Shown: piece after piece, positions 55,214-63,818 of the stretch
How the letters are laid out: every line of letters begins with the position of its first letter
Numbering within the stretch: the first letter of the stretch is position 1
DNA from: Bacteroidota bacterium
GTDB taxonomy: Bacteria; Bacteroidota; Bacteroidia; B-17B0; Aurantibacillaceae
Assembly (NCBI GenBank): GCA_025362395.1
Contig: JANYGK010000021.1
Coordinates: 1-64,000, forward strand
DNA: 64,000 nt
Reading direction: 5' to 3'
Made by a program: the position numbers and the translations under genes
Notes under the pieces: model-generated
The model's database searches: none
Told to the model about the DNA's origin: nothing
The model's input: only the letters and a program-made list of their open reading frames with translations

Positions 55214-57268
55214 ATGTTGAACAGGCTTTTACTCCCCATACTCTTTCTTATTTTATGTGTATCTATCTCATATTCGCAAACAACCAATACAAAAAAATGG
55301 CGCGGATCGGAAAATGATTCTATGCAAAATGCTTTATTACTATATGAAGAAGGTAATTATTTGCTGGCATTACCCATTTACGAAAAGTTATATACTTCTC
55401 ATCCCAAAGAAGAATATTTAAAATATTGTTACGGCAAATGCGCTTTGCAAAGAAGCGATAAGCATGAGATAGCGTTAACACTGTTAACGGAAATCTATAC
55501 CAAAAACCCTAAAGTAGATAATATAGAATATGATTTGGCAAGAGCAAACCACTATAATTATAAGTTTGATGAAGCTCTGGCCTTTATTGATAAATCACTT
55601 GCAAACAAACGTATAAATAATGAAACAAAAACAGCGGCAAAACAATTACAACAGTATTGTATTAACGCTAAAGAGTTTTACTCGCATCCCACAAACGCGC
55701 AGATTAAAAACGCGGGTAGTATTTTAAATACCGAATACGATGAATACGTTCCTGTTATTTCAGCCGACGAATCTATTATGTTATTTACTTACAGGGGTAA
55801 AGAAAGTAACGGGGGCTTACAAAATGCTTTTCAGCAGCCCGATCCTAACGGAATTTATTATGAAGATGTTTTTCAGTCTGTAAAAGAAAATGATAAATGG
55901 ACAGTACCTACTCCCGTAAAAACTATTAATACCAATTCTCACGATGCCGCTATTGCCCTTAGTGCAGATGGTATGCATTTATTCAGTTATAAAGATAACG
56001 GAGATGACCATGGCGATATTTATATGAGCTCCCTTATTAACAGTGAATGGACAGCTCCGCAAAAATTAAAAGGACAAGTTAACTCATATTCCTGGGAAGG
56101 CAGCTGCTCAATGACGGCAGACGGAAGACAACTTTATTTTAGCAGTGAACGCGGCGGCGGTTTTGGAGGAAGGGATATTTACAGAGCTACATTGCTGGCA
56201 GACAGCACTTGGGGGAATGTTGTTAATTTAGGAGACAGCATTAATACAGCTTTAGACGATGATGCTCCTTTTATTCACCCCGACGGTACGACCTTATTTT
56301 ACAGTTCTAAAGGTAAAAACAGTATGGGAGATTATGATATATTTCAAACCCGCTTAAACTGGTTGGACTCTACATTCAGTAAACCTATTAATTTAGGATA
56401 CCCCATTAATACCCCCGACGGCGACCGGTTTTATGTGTTATCGGCTAACAGTGAAAGAGGGTATTACGCCAGCGGAAAAAGCGGCGGTTTTGGCTTACAG
56501 GATATTTATACGGTTTACCCCGGGTATATTGGCAAAAAGCCTTCGGTATATATTGTAAAAGGAAAAATTACAAATGATAATAAAGCCATAGCGGCAGATA
56601 TTACAGTAGAGATTACTAATAAAGACAACAAAAAATACGGGGATTTTTCAAGTAATTCATTAACCGGAAATTATTTAATATCACTGCCCGCAGGAGGTTT
56701 CTTTAAGTTAACGTATAAGTATAAATCATTTGCCTATAAAACGCTTGACATCAATACATCCAATTTGGAAGGTTATGAAGAGAAATTATTTGATATTAAT
56801 TTTGAAACCAAGCTTGATACCGTAAAGCCCGTAGCCGTTGTGGTTCCTGTAATTACACCTAAAAAAGATACGGTTGCAGCTGCAGCTAAACCCATCATAC
56901 CTATTAAAAAAGATACCTTTGTTGCCACAAAAGCTATTCATGAAAAAAACAGGATTTATGCTGAAAAATATGGTGACATTACAGCGGAGGGCCTGGTATT
57001 TAAAGTTCAGATTGCCGCGTACAAGTATCCCAAAAATTATACTTACGATCATTTAAAAGGCTTGGGAGAAGTAGATCATTTTTTATTGGATGGCATAACA
57101 CGTATTACCATTGGCGGAGATTTTAAGAATTTGAACGGGGCTTGGAATCATTGCAAAAAAGTAATTACCGCAGGGCAGACAGACGCGTTTGTAACTGTTT
57201 TATATAAAGGCAAGCGTGTTTATTTGGAAGACCTTGAAAAGATGGGTATTTTTGTTGCGAAACCATAA
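55214..57268 (+). CDS. Exported TPR-PD40 envelope protein with SPOR-like end (copy 1)
   Basis: A 684-residue envelope protein. Signal peptide 1-22 (ending SYSQ), a TPR-like helical region to about 150 (LLYEEGNYLLALPIYEKLY), then about five PD40 propeller repeats at 165-440 (LSADGMHLFSYK, MTADGRQLYFSSERGGGFGG, IHPDGTTLFYSSKG). A carboxypeptidase-regulatory-like domain follows (about 448-540, VKGKITNDNKAIAADITVEI), then a low-complexity linker and a C-terminal SPOR-like domain (about 598-684, FKVQIAAYKYPKN, DAFVTVLYKGKRVYLEDLEKM). The layout is that of PorE/T9SS-type peptidoglycan anchors, but with SPOR in place of OmpA. Paralogue of the next gene. Confidence 0.78.
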   Translation: MLNRLLLPILFLILCVSISYSQTTNTKKWRGSENDSMQNALLLYEEGNYLLALPIYEKLYTSHPKEEYLKYCYGKCALQRSDKHEIALTLLTEIYTKNPKVDNIEYDLARANHYNYKFDEALAFIDKSLANKRINNETKTAAKQLQQYCINAKEFYSHPTNAQIKNAGSILNTEYDEYVPVISADESIMLFTYRGKESNGGLQNAFQQPDPNGIYYEDVFQSVKENDKWTVPTPVKTINTNSHDAAIALSADGMHLFSYKDNGDDHGDIYMSSLINSEWTAPQKLKGQVNSYSWEGSCSMTADGRQLYFSSERGGGFGGRDIYRATLLADSTWGNVVNLGDSINTALDDDAPFIHPDGTTLFYSSKGKNSMGDYDIFQTRLNWLDSTFSKPINLGYPINTPDGDRFYVLSANSERGYYASGKSGGFGLQDIYTVYPGYIGKKPSVYIVKGKITNDNKAIAADITVEITNKDNKKYGDFSSNSLTGNYLISLPAGGFFKLTYKYKSFAYKTLDINTSNLEGYEEKLFDINFETKLDTVKPVAVVVPVITPKKDTVAAAAKPIIPIKKDTFVATKAIHEKNRIYAEKYGDITAEGLVFKVQIAAYKYPKNYTYDHLKGLGEVDHFLLDGITRITIGGDFKNLNGAWNHCKKVITAGQTDAFVTVLYKGKRVYLEDLEKMGIFVAKP

Positions 57269-57398
57269 ATAGATACTACTGCTTATTGTAGTATGAAATT
57301 ATTAAATGCAGATATTAAGGTTACCATTTAGTTTATTTTTTAAGACTATATATTGAAGATTATGTACTTTGATCTATCCTGTTTTAACATTTAATTAG

Positions 57399-57406
57399 TA
57401 AGTTTG
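57399..57406 (+). promoter_or_regulatory. Bacteroidota-type -7 promoter element of PD40 copy 2
   Basis: TAAGTTTG matches TAnnTTTG exactly and lies 16 nt before the ATG at 57423. It suggests that the second copy can be transcribed on its own. No well-spaced -33 TTG. Confidence 0.45.
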
Positions 57407-57422
57407 ACACATATTAAAGATT

Positions 57423-59393
57423 ATGTTTCTTAAAATATTAAGTGCTGTTTTACTTTTTAGTTGTTTTCCTTTTTTTTCACAAACTACAGATGTAAGGAAC
57501 TGGAGGCTGTCGGAAAGTGATTCAATGTACCACGCTTTTACGTTGTTTGAGAAAAAGAATTATAGAGAAGTGCTTCCGGTTTTTGAAAATATCTATAAAT
57601 CACATCCCGGCGAAACGTTTATAAAATATTGTTATGGTGTTTGTGCTCTCGATCGCACGGATAAACAGCCTGAGGCTTTAACCTTACTGAACCAGGTGTA
57701 TAAAAAAAACAATAAGATTGAAGATATTGACTATTACCTGGCAAAAGCAAACCATCTGAATTATAATTTTGAAGAAGCTTTAACAATCATAAGCTCAGGT
57801 AATACAAAAAGTAAAAATAATTTTTCTGAAGACATAAAACCGGATCTTCAATTGCTGAAGCAATATTGTGTTAATGCTAAAGTTTTGTATTCAAATCCTA
57901 CTACCGCAATTATTACAAACATAGGTAATGTTATAAACACAAAAGATAATGAAGAGATTCCGTTAGTTGCTGCCGATGAATCGATCATGATCTTTACAAA
58001 AACCGATTCCCGCCCTGAAAATAAGGATATTGTAAGTGCATCGGGCGTATACTTATCGGTTAAGGATAATGATAATTGGCTTAAACCCGCACTAATTAAT
58101 AAAGGTGGGGCAAGGGACAAAGCAATCGCCCTCAGTTCCGATGGATTAACCTTATTCTTATACCATGAAGACGCTACAGGGAACGGTGATATTTACAGGA
58201 GCGATTTCGATTATTTTGAATGGTCTGTTCCTCAAAAATTAAAAGGCGATGTTAACTCAAATGCGTGGGAGGGGTCCTGTTCTATATCATCCGACGGAAA
58301 ATGCCTTTACTTTAGCAGTAACCGCGAGGGGGGCTTGGGAGGAAAAGATATTTACAAGGCAACCTTACTGGCGGATAATAATTGGGGAGAAGTAGTTAAT
58401 TTGGGCGAAACAATAAACACGGCATCTGATGAGGAATCCCCGTTTATTCATGCCGATGGCACTACCTTATTTTTCAGCTCCAAAGCAAGAAATAGCATGG
58501 GAGGCTATGATATCTTTCAATCTAAATGGAATGCTAAAGATGTGAAGTTTATGGAGGCAGTAAATTTAGGTTGTCCTATTAATACGCCCGACGATGATTT
58601 ATATTATACCTTAACTGCAAATGGAAATACGGGCTATTATGCTTCCGGTAAAAATGGCGGAGAAGGCTTAAAAGATATATATAAAATTACCAACGGTTAC
58701 ATTGGTGAAAAGCCTCTGGCATTTGTGGTAAAAGGTGTTGTTACTAAGGCGCTCAACGTATTGTATTCTGACATTACCATTGATATTACCAATAAAGAAA
58801 ATAAAGTGTTGGGAGAGATAAAGGTAAATACTGTAAACGGTACTTATATGGTTGTTTTACCATCCGATAATGAATACAAGTTAGTTTATAAATACAAATC
58901 ATTTGAGTATAAAACAATTGATGTAAATACATCCCGTTTACAGGAACCGCCGGAGCAGATTATTGATGTATTTTTTGATGTGAAGCCTGATCTTGTTAAA
59001 ACGGATAGTGCAAAAGATTCGGTAAACATGGCTTTACAGCAACATGAGTTAACTAATGCTTCCGGTGAAAAACTGAAGACGTTTGCTGCCAAATATGGTA
59101 ACATAAGCGCCGACGGTTTACAATTTATGGTACAGATTGGGGCTTACAAATACCTTAAAAAATATGATTTCAAAAAATTAAAAAAAGCAGGAAAGATAAC
59201 CGAGCTTAATTTAAACGACGGTATTACCCGTATTATAATAGGCGGAACTTTTAGTACATTGAACAAAGCATACGAGTATACTCAAAAGGTAATTAAAGCA
59301 GGGCAGCCCGATGCGTTTGTTACCATCCTATACAAAGGCAAGCGGGTGTTTCTTGAAGACCTTGAAGTACAAAAGATCTTTGTGCTAAAGTAA
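57423..59393 (+). CDS. Exported TPR-PD40 envelope protein with SPOR-like end (copy 2)
   Basis: A 656-residue tandem paralogue of the preceding gene with the same domain order: signal peptide to about residue 20, TPR region (FEKKNYREVLPVFENIY), PD40 repeats (LSSDGLTLFLYHED, ISSDGKCLYFSSNREGGLGG, IHADGTTLFFSSKARNSMGG), regulatory-like domain (VKGVVTKALNVLYSDITIDI), then a SPOR-like end (FMVQIGAYKYLKK, DAFVTILYKGKRVFLEDLE). Similarity runs along the full length, so this is an old duplication, not a fragment. It has its own -7 box. It ends 3 bp from the convergent nth-bcp fusion gene. Confidence 0.78.
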   Translation: MFLKILSAVLLFSCFPFFSQTTDVRNWRLSESDSMYHAFTLFEKKNYREVLPVFENIYKSHPGETFIKYCYGVCALDRTDKQPEALTLLNQVYKKNNKIEDIDYYLAKANHLNYNFEEALTIISSGNTKSKNNFSEDIKPDLQLLKQYCVNAKVLYSNPTTAIITNIGNVINTKDNEEIPLVAADESIMIFTKTDSRPENKDIVSASGVYLSVKDNDNWLKPALINKGGARDKAIALSSDGLTLFLYHEDATGNGDIYRSDFDYFEWSVPQKLKGDVNSNAWEGSCSISSDGKCLYFSSNREGGLGGKDIYKATLLADNNWGEVVNLGETINTASDEESPFIHADGTTLFFSSKARNSMGGYDIFQSKWNAKDVKFMEAVNLGCPINTPDDDLYYTLTANGNTGYYASGKNGGEGLKDIYKITNGYIGEKPLAFVVKGVVTKALNVLYSDITIDITNKENKVLGEIKVNTVNGTYMVVLPSDNEYKLVYKYKSFEYKTIDVNTSRLQEPPEQIIDVFFDVKPDLVKTDSAKDSVNMALQQHELTNASGEKLKTFAAKYGNISADGLQFMVQIGAYKYLKKYDFKKLKKAGKITELNLNDGITRIIIGGTFSTLNKAYEYTQKVIKAGQPDAFVTILYKGKRVFLEDLEVQKIFVLK

Positions 59394-59396
59394 AAT

Positions 59397-60719
59397 TTAC
59401 AGATCTACTATTTGTTTACCGTGCTGTTTACTTTTTACATCAGTAATTACATTCGATATGATCCCTTTTTCATTTATAATAAATGTGGTTCTTATAATAC
59501 CGTCGTAAATTTTCCCCATAAATTGTTTTGTTCCCCAAACATCATACGCTTTAATAACAGCCATATCTGTATCGGCCAGTAACGAAAAAGGAAGATCAAA
59601 TTTCTTGGCAAATTTTTGATGCATTGTTTCATCGTCGGCACTTACACCCAATACCACGTAATTGTTTTTTGTAAGCAAAGTGTGCTCATCACGAAGGCTG
59701 CAGGCTTCTAATGTGCAAGTGGGGGTATTGTCTTTCGGATAAAAATATAATACTACTTTCTTTCCTTTAAGGTCAGCCAACACAATAGCTTTTCCGTTTT
59801 GGTCTTTTACTTTAAAAGTGGGCGCCTTATCGCCTGCTTTTAATGAAGTGCTGTGCGCAACAAATTTAGTTACCGGAATGTTTTTAGGTAGCGCGGCTTT
59901 TTTTTCTGCAATACCTGCTTTAATGTTCGATTGTTTTATCGGGGCTGTTTTTAATTTTTTTACAGTTTTAGACTCACCGGCAGTAGCGGTTTTTGTTATG
60001 TTCTTTTTTGCGGGTGCTTTAACGGATATTTCTTTAGCCATGGAATTGGTTTTTTTAGATAACGAGTGAGGATAGTTTTTGTTTATGACCTTTGTTTTAA
60101 AAAAATGACACCATTCAGTCAGCGGACAAATTTCGCATTTCGGGTTTCTGGCTACACAAATATAACGCCCGTGTAAAATAAGCCAATGGTGGGCAGTTGC
60201 AATGTATTCTTCAGGAATATGTTTAACTAATTGCTGCTCACTTTGCAGCGGGTTTTTTGCTTTAGTAAGCCCTATGCGGTTAGATACCCTGAATACATGC
60301 GTATCGACAGCCATAGTGGGCTTTTCATAAATAACGGAAGCAACCACATTTGCTGTCTTTCTTCCTACACCGGGCAGCTTCATTAAGTCATCAATGTCAC
60401 TCGGAATAACTCCATTAAAATTATGAAGCAACATATTGGCCATGTTTACCAAATGCTTTGCCTTATTGTTGGGATAGCTTACACTTCTTATATACGTAAA
60501 AATAGTTTCGGGGTTTGAAGCAGCCAATACTTCGGCGGTAGGAAAATTTTTAAATAGATTTGGTGTTACGAGGTTAATGCGTTTATCGGTGCACTGAGCT
60601 GACAATATAACAGCAACAATTAATTCGTACGGGTTCGTGTAATTCAGCTCAGTTTCTGCAACCGGCACATTTGTCTTAAAATAATTTATAACACCTGTGT
60701 ACCGTTCTTGTAAAGTCAT
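59397..60719 (-). CDS. Endonuclease III - Bcp-type peroxiredoxin fusion
   Basis: One 440-residue frame joining two enzymes. Residues 1 to about 215 are endonuclease III (Nth), a base-excision-repair glycosylase/AP lyase. It shows the HhH motif LPGVGRKTA (115-123) with catalytic K121, the catalytic D139 in AVDTHVFRV, and the [4Fe-4S] cysteines C188, C195, C198, C204 (C-X6-C-X2-C-X5-C). Residues 227-290 are a Lys/Ala-rich linker starting with Met227 (MAKEIS). Residues 292-440 are a Bcp/AhpC-TSA peroxiredoxin, with AGDKAPTFKVKDQNG, peroxidatic C335 in YPKDNTPTC and resolving C340. No stop or frameshift separates the parts. A second start at Met227 (60041) could give free peroxiredoxin. Confidence 0.9.
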   Translation of the reverse strand: MTLQERYTGVINYFKTNVPVAETELNYTNPYELIVAVILSAQCTDKRINLVTPNLFKNFPTAEVLAASNPETIFTYIRSVSYPNNKAKHLVNMANMLLHNFNGVIPSDIDDLMKLPGVGRKTANVVASVIYEKPTMAVDTHVFRVSNRIGLTKAKNPLQSEQQLVKHIPEEYIATAHHWLILHGRYICVARNPKCEICPLTEWCHFFKTKVINKNYPHSLSKKTNSMAKEISVKAPAKKNITKTATAGESKTVKKLKTAPIKQSNIKAGIAEKKAALPKNIPVTKFVAHSTSLKAGDKAPTFKVKDQNGKAIVLADLKGKKVVLYFYPKDNTPTCTLEACSLRDEHTLLTKNNYVVLGVSADDETMHQKFAKKFDLPFSLLADTDMAVIKAYDVWGTKQFMGKIYDGIIRTTFIINEKGIISNVITDVKSKQHGKQIVDL

Positions 60720-60729
60720 AGCGTGTGTG

Positions 60730-61443
60730 TTACATTTTAAGTAAACCGTATTTTAAAATACAATATAAGGCCCTGAACCCGTCTTTCCAGCCTATTTTTT
60801 TCCCTTCCTCGTAGGTTCTTCCATAGTAAGAAATACCCACTTCATAAAGCCTTAATTTAGGAATGCGTGAAATTTTAGCGGTTATTTCGGGTTCAAATCC
60901 AAAACGGTTTTCTTTTAATACAATGCCTTTAATAATATCGGCTCTGAATAACTTGTAACAGGTTTCCATATCTGTTAAGTTTAAATTGGAGAACATGTTA
61001 GACAGGCTCGTCAAAAATTTATTCCCGATAGAATGCCAGTAAAATAAAATCCTGTGAGGCTTCCCCCCAATAAAACGGCTTCCATAAACTACATCGGCAT
61101 TACCGTTTAAAACAGGTTTTAATAACATGTTATATTCCTCGGGGTCGTATTCCAAATCCGCGTCCTGTATAATAATATAATTGCCGGTAGCTTCTTTAAT
61201 GCCTGTGTGCAGCGCCGCTCCTTTTCCCTTATTTATTTCATGTTTACGGTATTGAATATTGAGCCCGGGGTGTTGTAATTGATAAGCAAGGATTGCTTTT
61301 TCCGTTTCATCTTTAGAGCAATCGTTTACAATAATAATTTCTTTGGCCACGCCTTCGTTGAGATTTACCGCTTTAATTTTATTTAAAATTAAATGAATTG
61401 TTTTTTCCTCGTTGTAGGCCGGTATTACAATGGATAGTAGCAT
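60730..61443 (-). CDS. GT2-family glycosyltransferase (dolichyl/polyprenyl-phosphate sugar transferase type)
   Basis: Cytoplasmic-face glycosyltransferase of family 2, 237 residues. The N-terminus has [13 protein letters not shown] (4-16), then [13 protein letters not shown] (35-47), [12 protein letters not shown] (71-82) and the DXD metal motif D94-A-D96 in [22 protein letters not shown] and [13 protein letters not shown] follow, as in DPM1-like polyprenyl-phosphate mannose/glucose synthases. It probably charges a lipid carrier for glycan assembly. ATG at 61443. It lies 10 bp ahead of the nth-bcp gene, same strand. Confidence 0.88.
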   Translation of the reverse strand: MLLSIVIPAYNEEKTIHLILNKIKAVNLNEGVAKEIIIVNDCSKDETEKAILAYQLQHPGLNIQYRKHEINKGKGAALHTGIKEATGNYIIIQDADLEYDPEEYNMLLKPVLNGNADVVYGSRFIGGKPHRILFYWHSIGNKFLTSLSNMFSNLNLTDMETCYKLFRADIIKGIVLKENRFGFEPEITAKISRIPKLRLYEVGISYYGRTYEEGKKIGWKDGFRALYCILKYGLLKM

Positions 61444-61503
61444 GCAAGTAAATATATTAATTTTTATTTGTTTCCGGTAAAATCATCTCCTTATATACGC
61501 ACT

Positions 61504-61538
61504 AAAAAAAAGGATGCTCTTATTCGGAGCATCCTTTT
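61504..61538 (-). terminator. Rho-independent terminator of the DUF4197 gene
   Basis: Stem AAAAGGATGCTC (61508-61519) with GAGCATCCTTTT (61527-61538), 7-base loop. Read on the minus strand it ends in a T-run. It is 19 bp beyond the DUF4197 stop. Confidence 0.88.
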
Positions 61539-61557
61539 AAATAATATATAATTACAA

Positions 61558-62328
61558 TTATTTTTTATGACCGAATACTTTTTTTAGCAGATCGGTAACA
61601 CGTGCCATCGGGTCTTTTCTTATTTTAGCTTCTTCATCGGCTATTAATACCATTAATCCGTTAATTGCTTTTACACACACATACTCATTCAGGTCAGGGT
61701 TTTGTTTTTTAACGCCCGGTATCCTGTTATAGGTCGTTACCAGAGGCGTCCAATAAGCCGTTACATTTACTTTGGCAATAGCTTCTTTAACGGTAGGCAT
61801 AAATTTTTCCTTTAAAGGCACAAATGTTTTTTCTCTTAAATAATGAGTTGCGGCAGTATCACTTCCATTCAATATAGCAAACCCGTCGCCTACGCTCATA
61901 CCTGTAATAGCATCCACAAAAACGGGCGCTGCTTTTTTTGCGGCTTCTTCCGCGGCCCTGTTTAACGATGTTTCAAACTCATCCACTTTTTTCTGATACC
62001 CTAGTTTTATTAACCTGGCTTTCATATCCTGCGCTTCCGCAGGCCACGGAATAAATAAACGCGCATTTTTTAAATACCCGTCAGCTTTCGATGCGCTTGC
62101 CGAAGAATTATTTGTTCCCACACTTAAAGCTTCTTTCAGGCCTTTTATAACTTCATCGTTTGTTAAAGAGGGTGTAACAGTATATGAACCCGAGGTAACA
62201 GTAGTAGCGGTGTTAATAATAGCCGTTGAATTGGTTTTCACGGAATTCCAAGCATTATTTAAAGTTTGTGCCCCCGCGGTTAAACTTCCGGCAATAACAG
62301 CTGTTAAAATAAAAGGTTTGAGTGTCAT
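61558..62328 (-). CDS. DUF4197 exported protein
   Basis: A 256-residue protein with a signal peptide (about 1-20, ending TAGAQ). The DUF4197 core is clear: NDEVIKGLKEALSVGTNNS (about 57-75), ARLFIPWPAEAQDMKARL, LNRAAEEAAKKAAPVFVDAI (the alanine-rich helix) and DLNEYVCVKAINGLMVLIADEE. The family is periplasmic or lipoprotein-like and of unknown function. ATG at 62328; a strong terminator follows, and cinA diverges upstream. Confidence 0.9.
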   Translation of the reverse strand: MTLKPFILTAVIAGSLTAGAQTLNNAWNSVKTNSTAIINTATTVTSGSYTVTPSLTNDEVIKGLKEALSVGTNNSSASASKADGYLKNARLFIPWPAEAQDMKARLIKLGYQKKVDEFETSLNRAAEEAAKKAAPVFVDAITGMSVGDGFAILNGSDTAATHYLREKTFVPLKEKFMPTVKEAIAKVNVTAYWTPLVTTYNRIPGVKKQNPDLNEYVCVKAINGLMVLIADEEAKIRKDPMARVTDLLKKVFGHKK

Positions 62329-62450
62329 AAATTCTATATTTTTTTAGTAAATAAGTAATCAAAAATGATCAATGCTAATAAGTTTTTCGGGCTATGTTTC
62401 CCGGTTTTTAAATTTAAACTTAGTTTTACAAATATCTAATCAAATATACC

Positions 62451-63716
62451 ATGAAGGCCGAACTTTTAACAATTGGTAACGAAATTTTAATAGGGCAGAT
62501 CAGTAATACAAATTCTGTTTGGATGGCGCAGCAATTAAATGAGGCGGGGATAAGCGTTATTCACATGAGTTCTGTAGCCGACGAAAAAGAAGCTATTCTT
62601 ACAGCGCTTGCCGATGCGGGCAAACGTGCCGACCTTGTGCTGATAACAGGCGGACTTGGCCCTACAAAAGATGATATTACTAAAAAAACAGTGTGTGATT
62701 ATTTTGATACGGAGCTTATTATAAATGAAGACGTATTAAAGGATGTTACGGGGTTCTTTACTAAAAGAGGCCGGGAAATTACGGACATTAATAAAAAGCA
62801 GGCAGAGGTGCCAAAAGGAAGCATTGTAATACGAAATAAAAACGGAACGGCTCCAGGCATGTGGATGGAAAAAGACGATACCATTTATGTATCAATGCCC
62901 GGTGTTCCATTTGAAATGAAAGCAATGGTAACAGAGTTTATTATTCCTGAGCTTAAAAAATGCTTTATATTACCTTTTATTTACCATAAAACGATATTAA
63001 CTCAGGGAATAGGAGAGAGCGATCTGTCTGAATTAATAAGTGATTGGGAAGATACGCTGGCATCAAAAAACATAAGCCTGGCTTATTTGCCTTCTCCCGG
63101 CATGGTAAGGCTTCGCTTAAGCAGTAAAGGGTTAAATGAAAAAGAACTGAATCAAAAAATTGAAGGTGAAGTGCAAAAAATATTACCCGTAATACAAAAA
63201 TACATTTACGGCTATGAGGAATATGGCAAGGACCAGCCGGCCATGGAAGAGATATTAGGTAAGCTGCTAAAAGAAAATAACTTAAAATTATGCTTGGCTG
63301 AAAGCTGCACGGGCGGCTATATTTCACACTTAATAACAAGCGTGGCAGGAAGCTCGGCTTATTATAACGGTTGCATTGTTCCTTATCAAAACGAATTTAA
63401 AAATTCTTTACTAAAGGTAAACAATGAAGTTTTTACAAAACATGGGGCGGTAAGTAAAGAATGTGTAGAAACAATGGTTAAAGAAGTGATGCATTCTTTT
63501 AACGGTAATGCCGCTATTGCAGTATCAGGTATTGCGGGCCCTTCGGGAGCAACAGAGGGTAAGCCTGTGGGCACAACATGGATAGCAGTTGCCTTGAATG
63601 ATACACTCATTTCCAAGCAATTTATTTTTGGAGATAACAGGCAACGTAACATTCACATGACGGCAATGAGGGCTATGAATATGTTGCGGAAATTAATATT
63701 AAAAGAGGAAGAATAG
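62451..63716 (+). CDS. cinA: CinA-family protein (NMN deamidase-related, MoaB-like plus CinA C-domain)
   Basis: A 421-residue two-domain protein. The N-terminal MoaB/COG1058 domain has TIGNEILIGQISNTNS (7-22) and LVLITGGLGPTKDD (about 62-75) with GVPFEMKAM. The C-terminal CinA domain (about 265-421) holds CLAESCTGGYISHLIT, GAVSKECVETMVKE and AVSGIAGPSGATEGKPVG, the NMN amidohydrolase signature. Characterised relatives deamidate NMN in pyridine-nucleotide recycling; the first domain may act on ADP-ribose. Cytoplasmic. ATG at 62451. Confidence 0.93.
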   Translation: MKAELLTIGNEILIGQISNTNSVWMAQQLNEAGISVIHMSSVADEKEAILTALADAGKRADLVLITGGLGPTKDDITKKTVCDYFDTELIINEDVLKDVTGFFTKRGREITDINKKQAEVPKGSIVIRNKNGTAPGMWMEKDDTIYVSMPGVPFEMKAMVTEFIIPELKKCFILPFIYHKTILTQGIGESDLSELISDWEDTLASKNISLAYLPSPGMVRLRLSSKGLNEKELNQKIEGEVQKILPVIQKYIYGYEEYGKDQPAMEEILGKLLKENNLKLCLAESCTGGYISHLITSVAGSSAYYNGCIVPYQNEFKNSLLKVNNEVFTKHGAVSKECVETMVKEVMHSFNGNAAIAVSGIAGPSGATEGKPVGTTWIAVALNDTLISKQFIFGDNRQRNIHMTAMRAMNMLRKLILKEEE

Positions 63717-63818
63717 GTAAAACGTTTTGTCGCTTCGTTTAAGTCCTTCGCCTGATACGCTCATAAAGTCGTACTCGAATTGACATACTATCATAGTTAT
63801 ATTATAAACAAAACGTAT

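Noticed and set aside
63722-63816. Inverted repeat ACGTTTTGT / ACAAAACGT flanking the gap between cinA and the last gene
   Set aside because: 9-bp arms about 77 bp apart in AT-rich DNA; not distinct from chance, and the palindrome AAAACGTTTT alone explains part of it.
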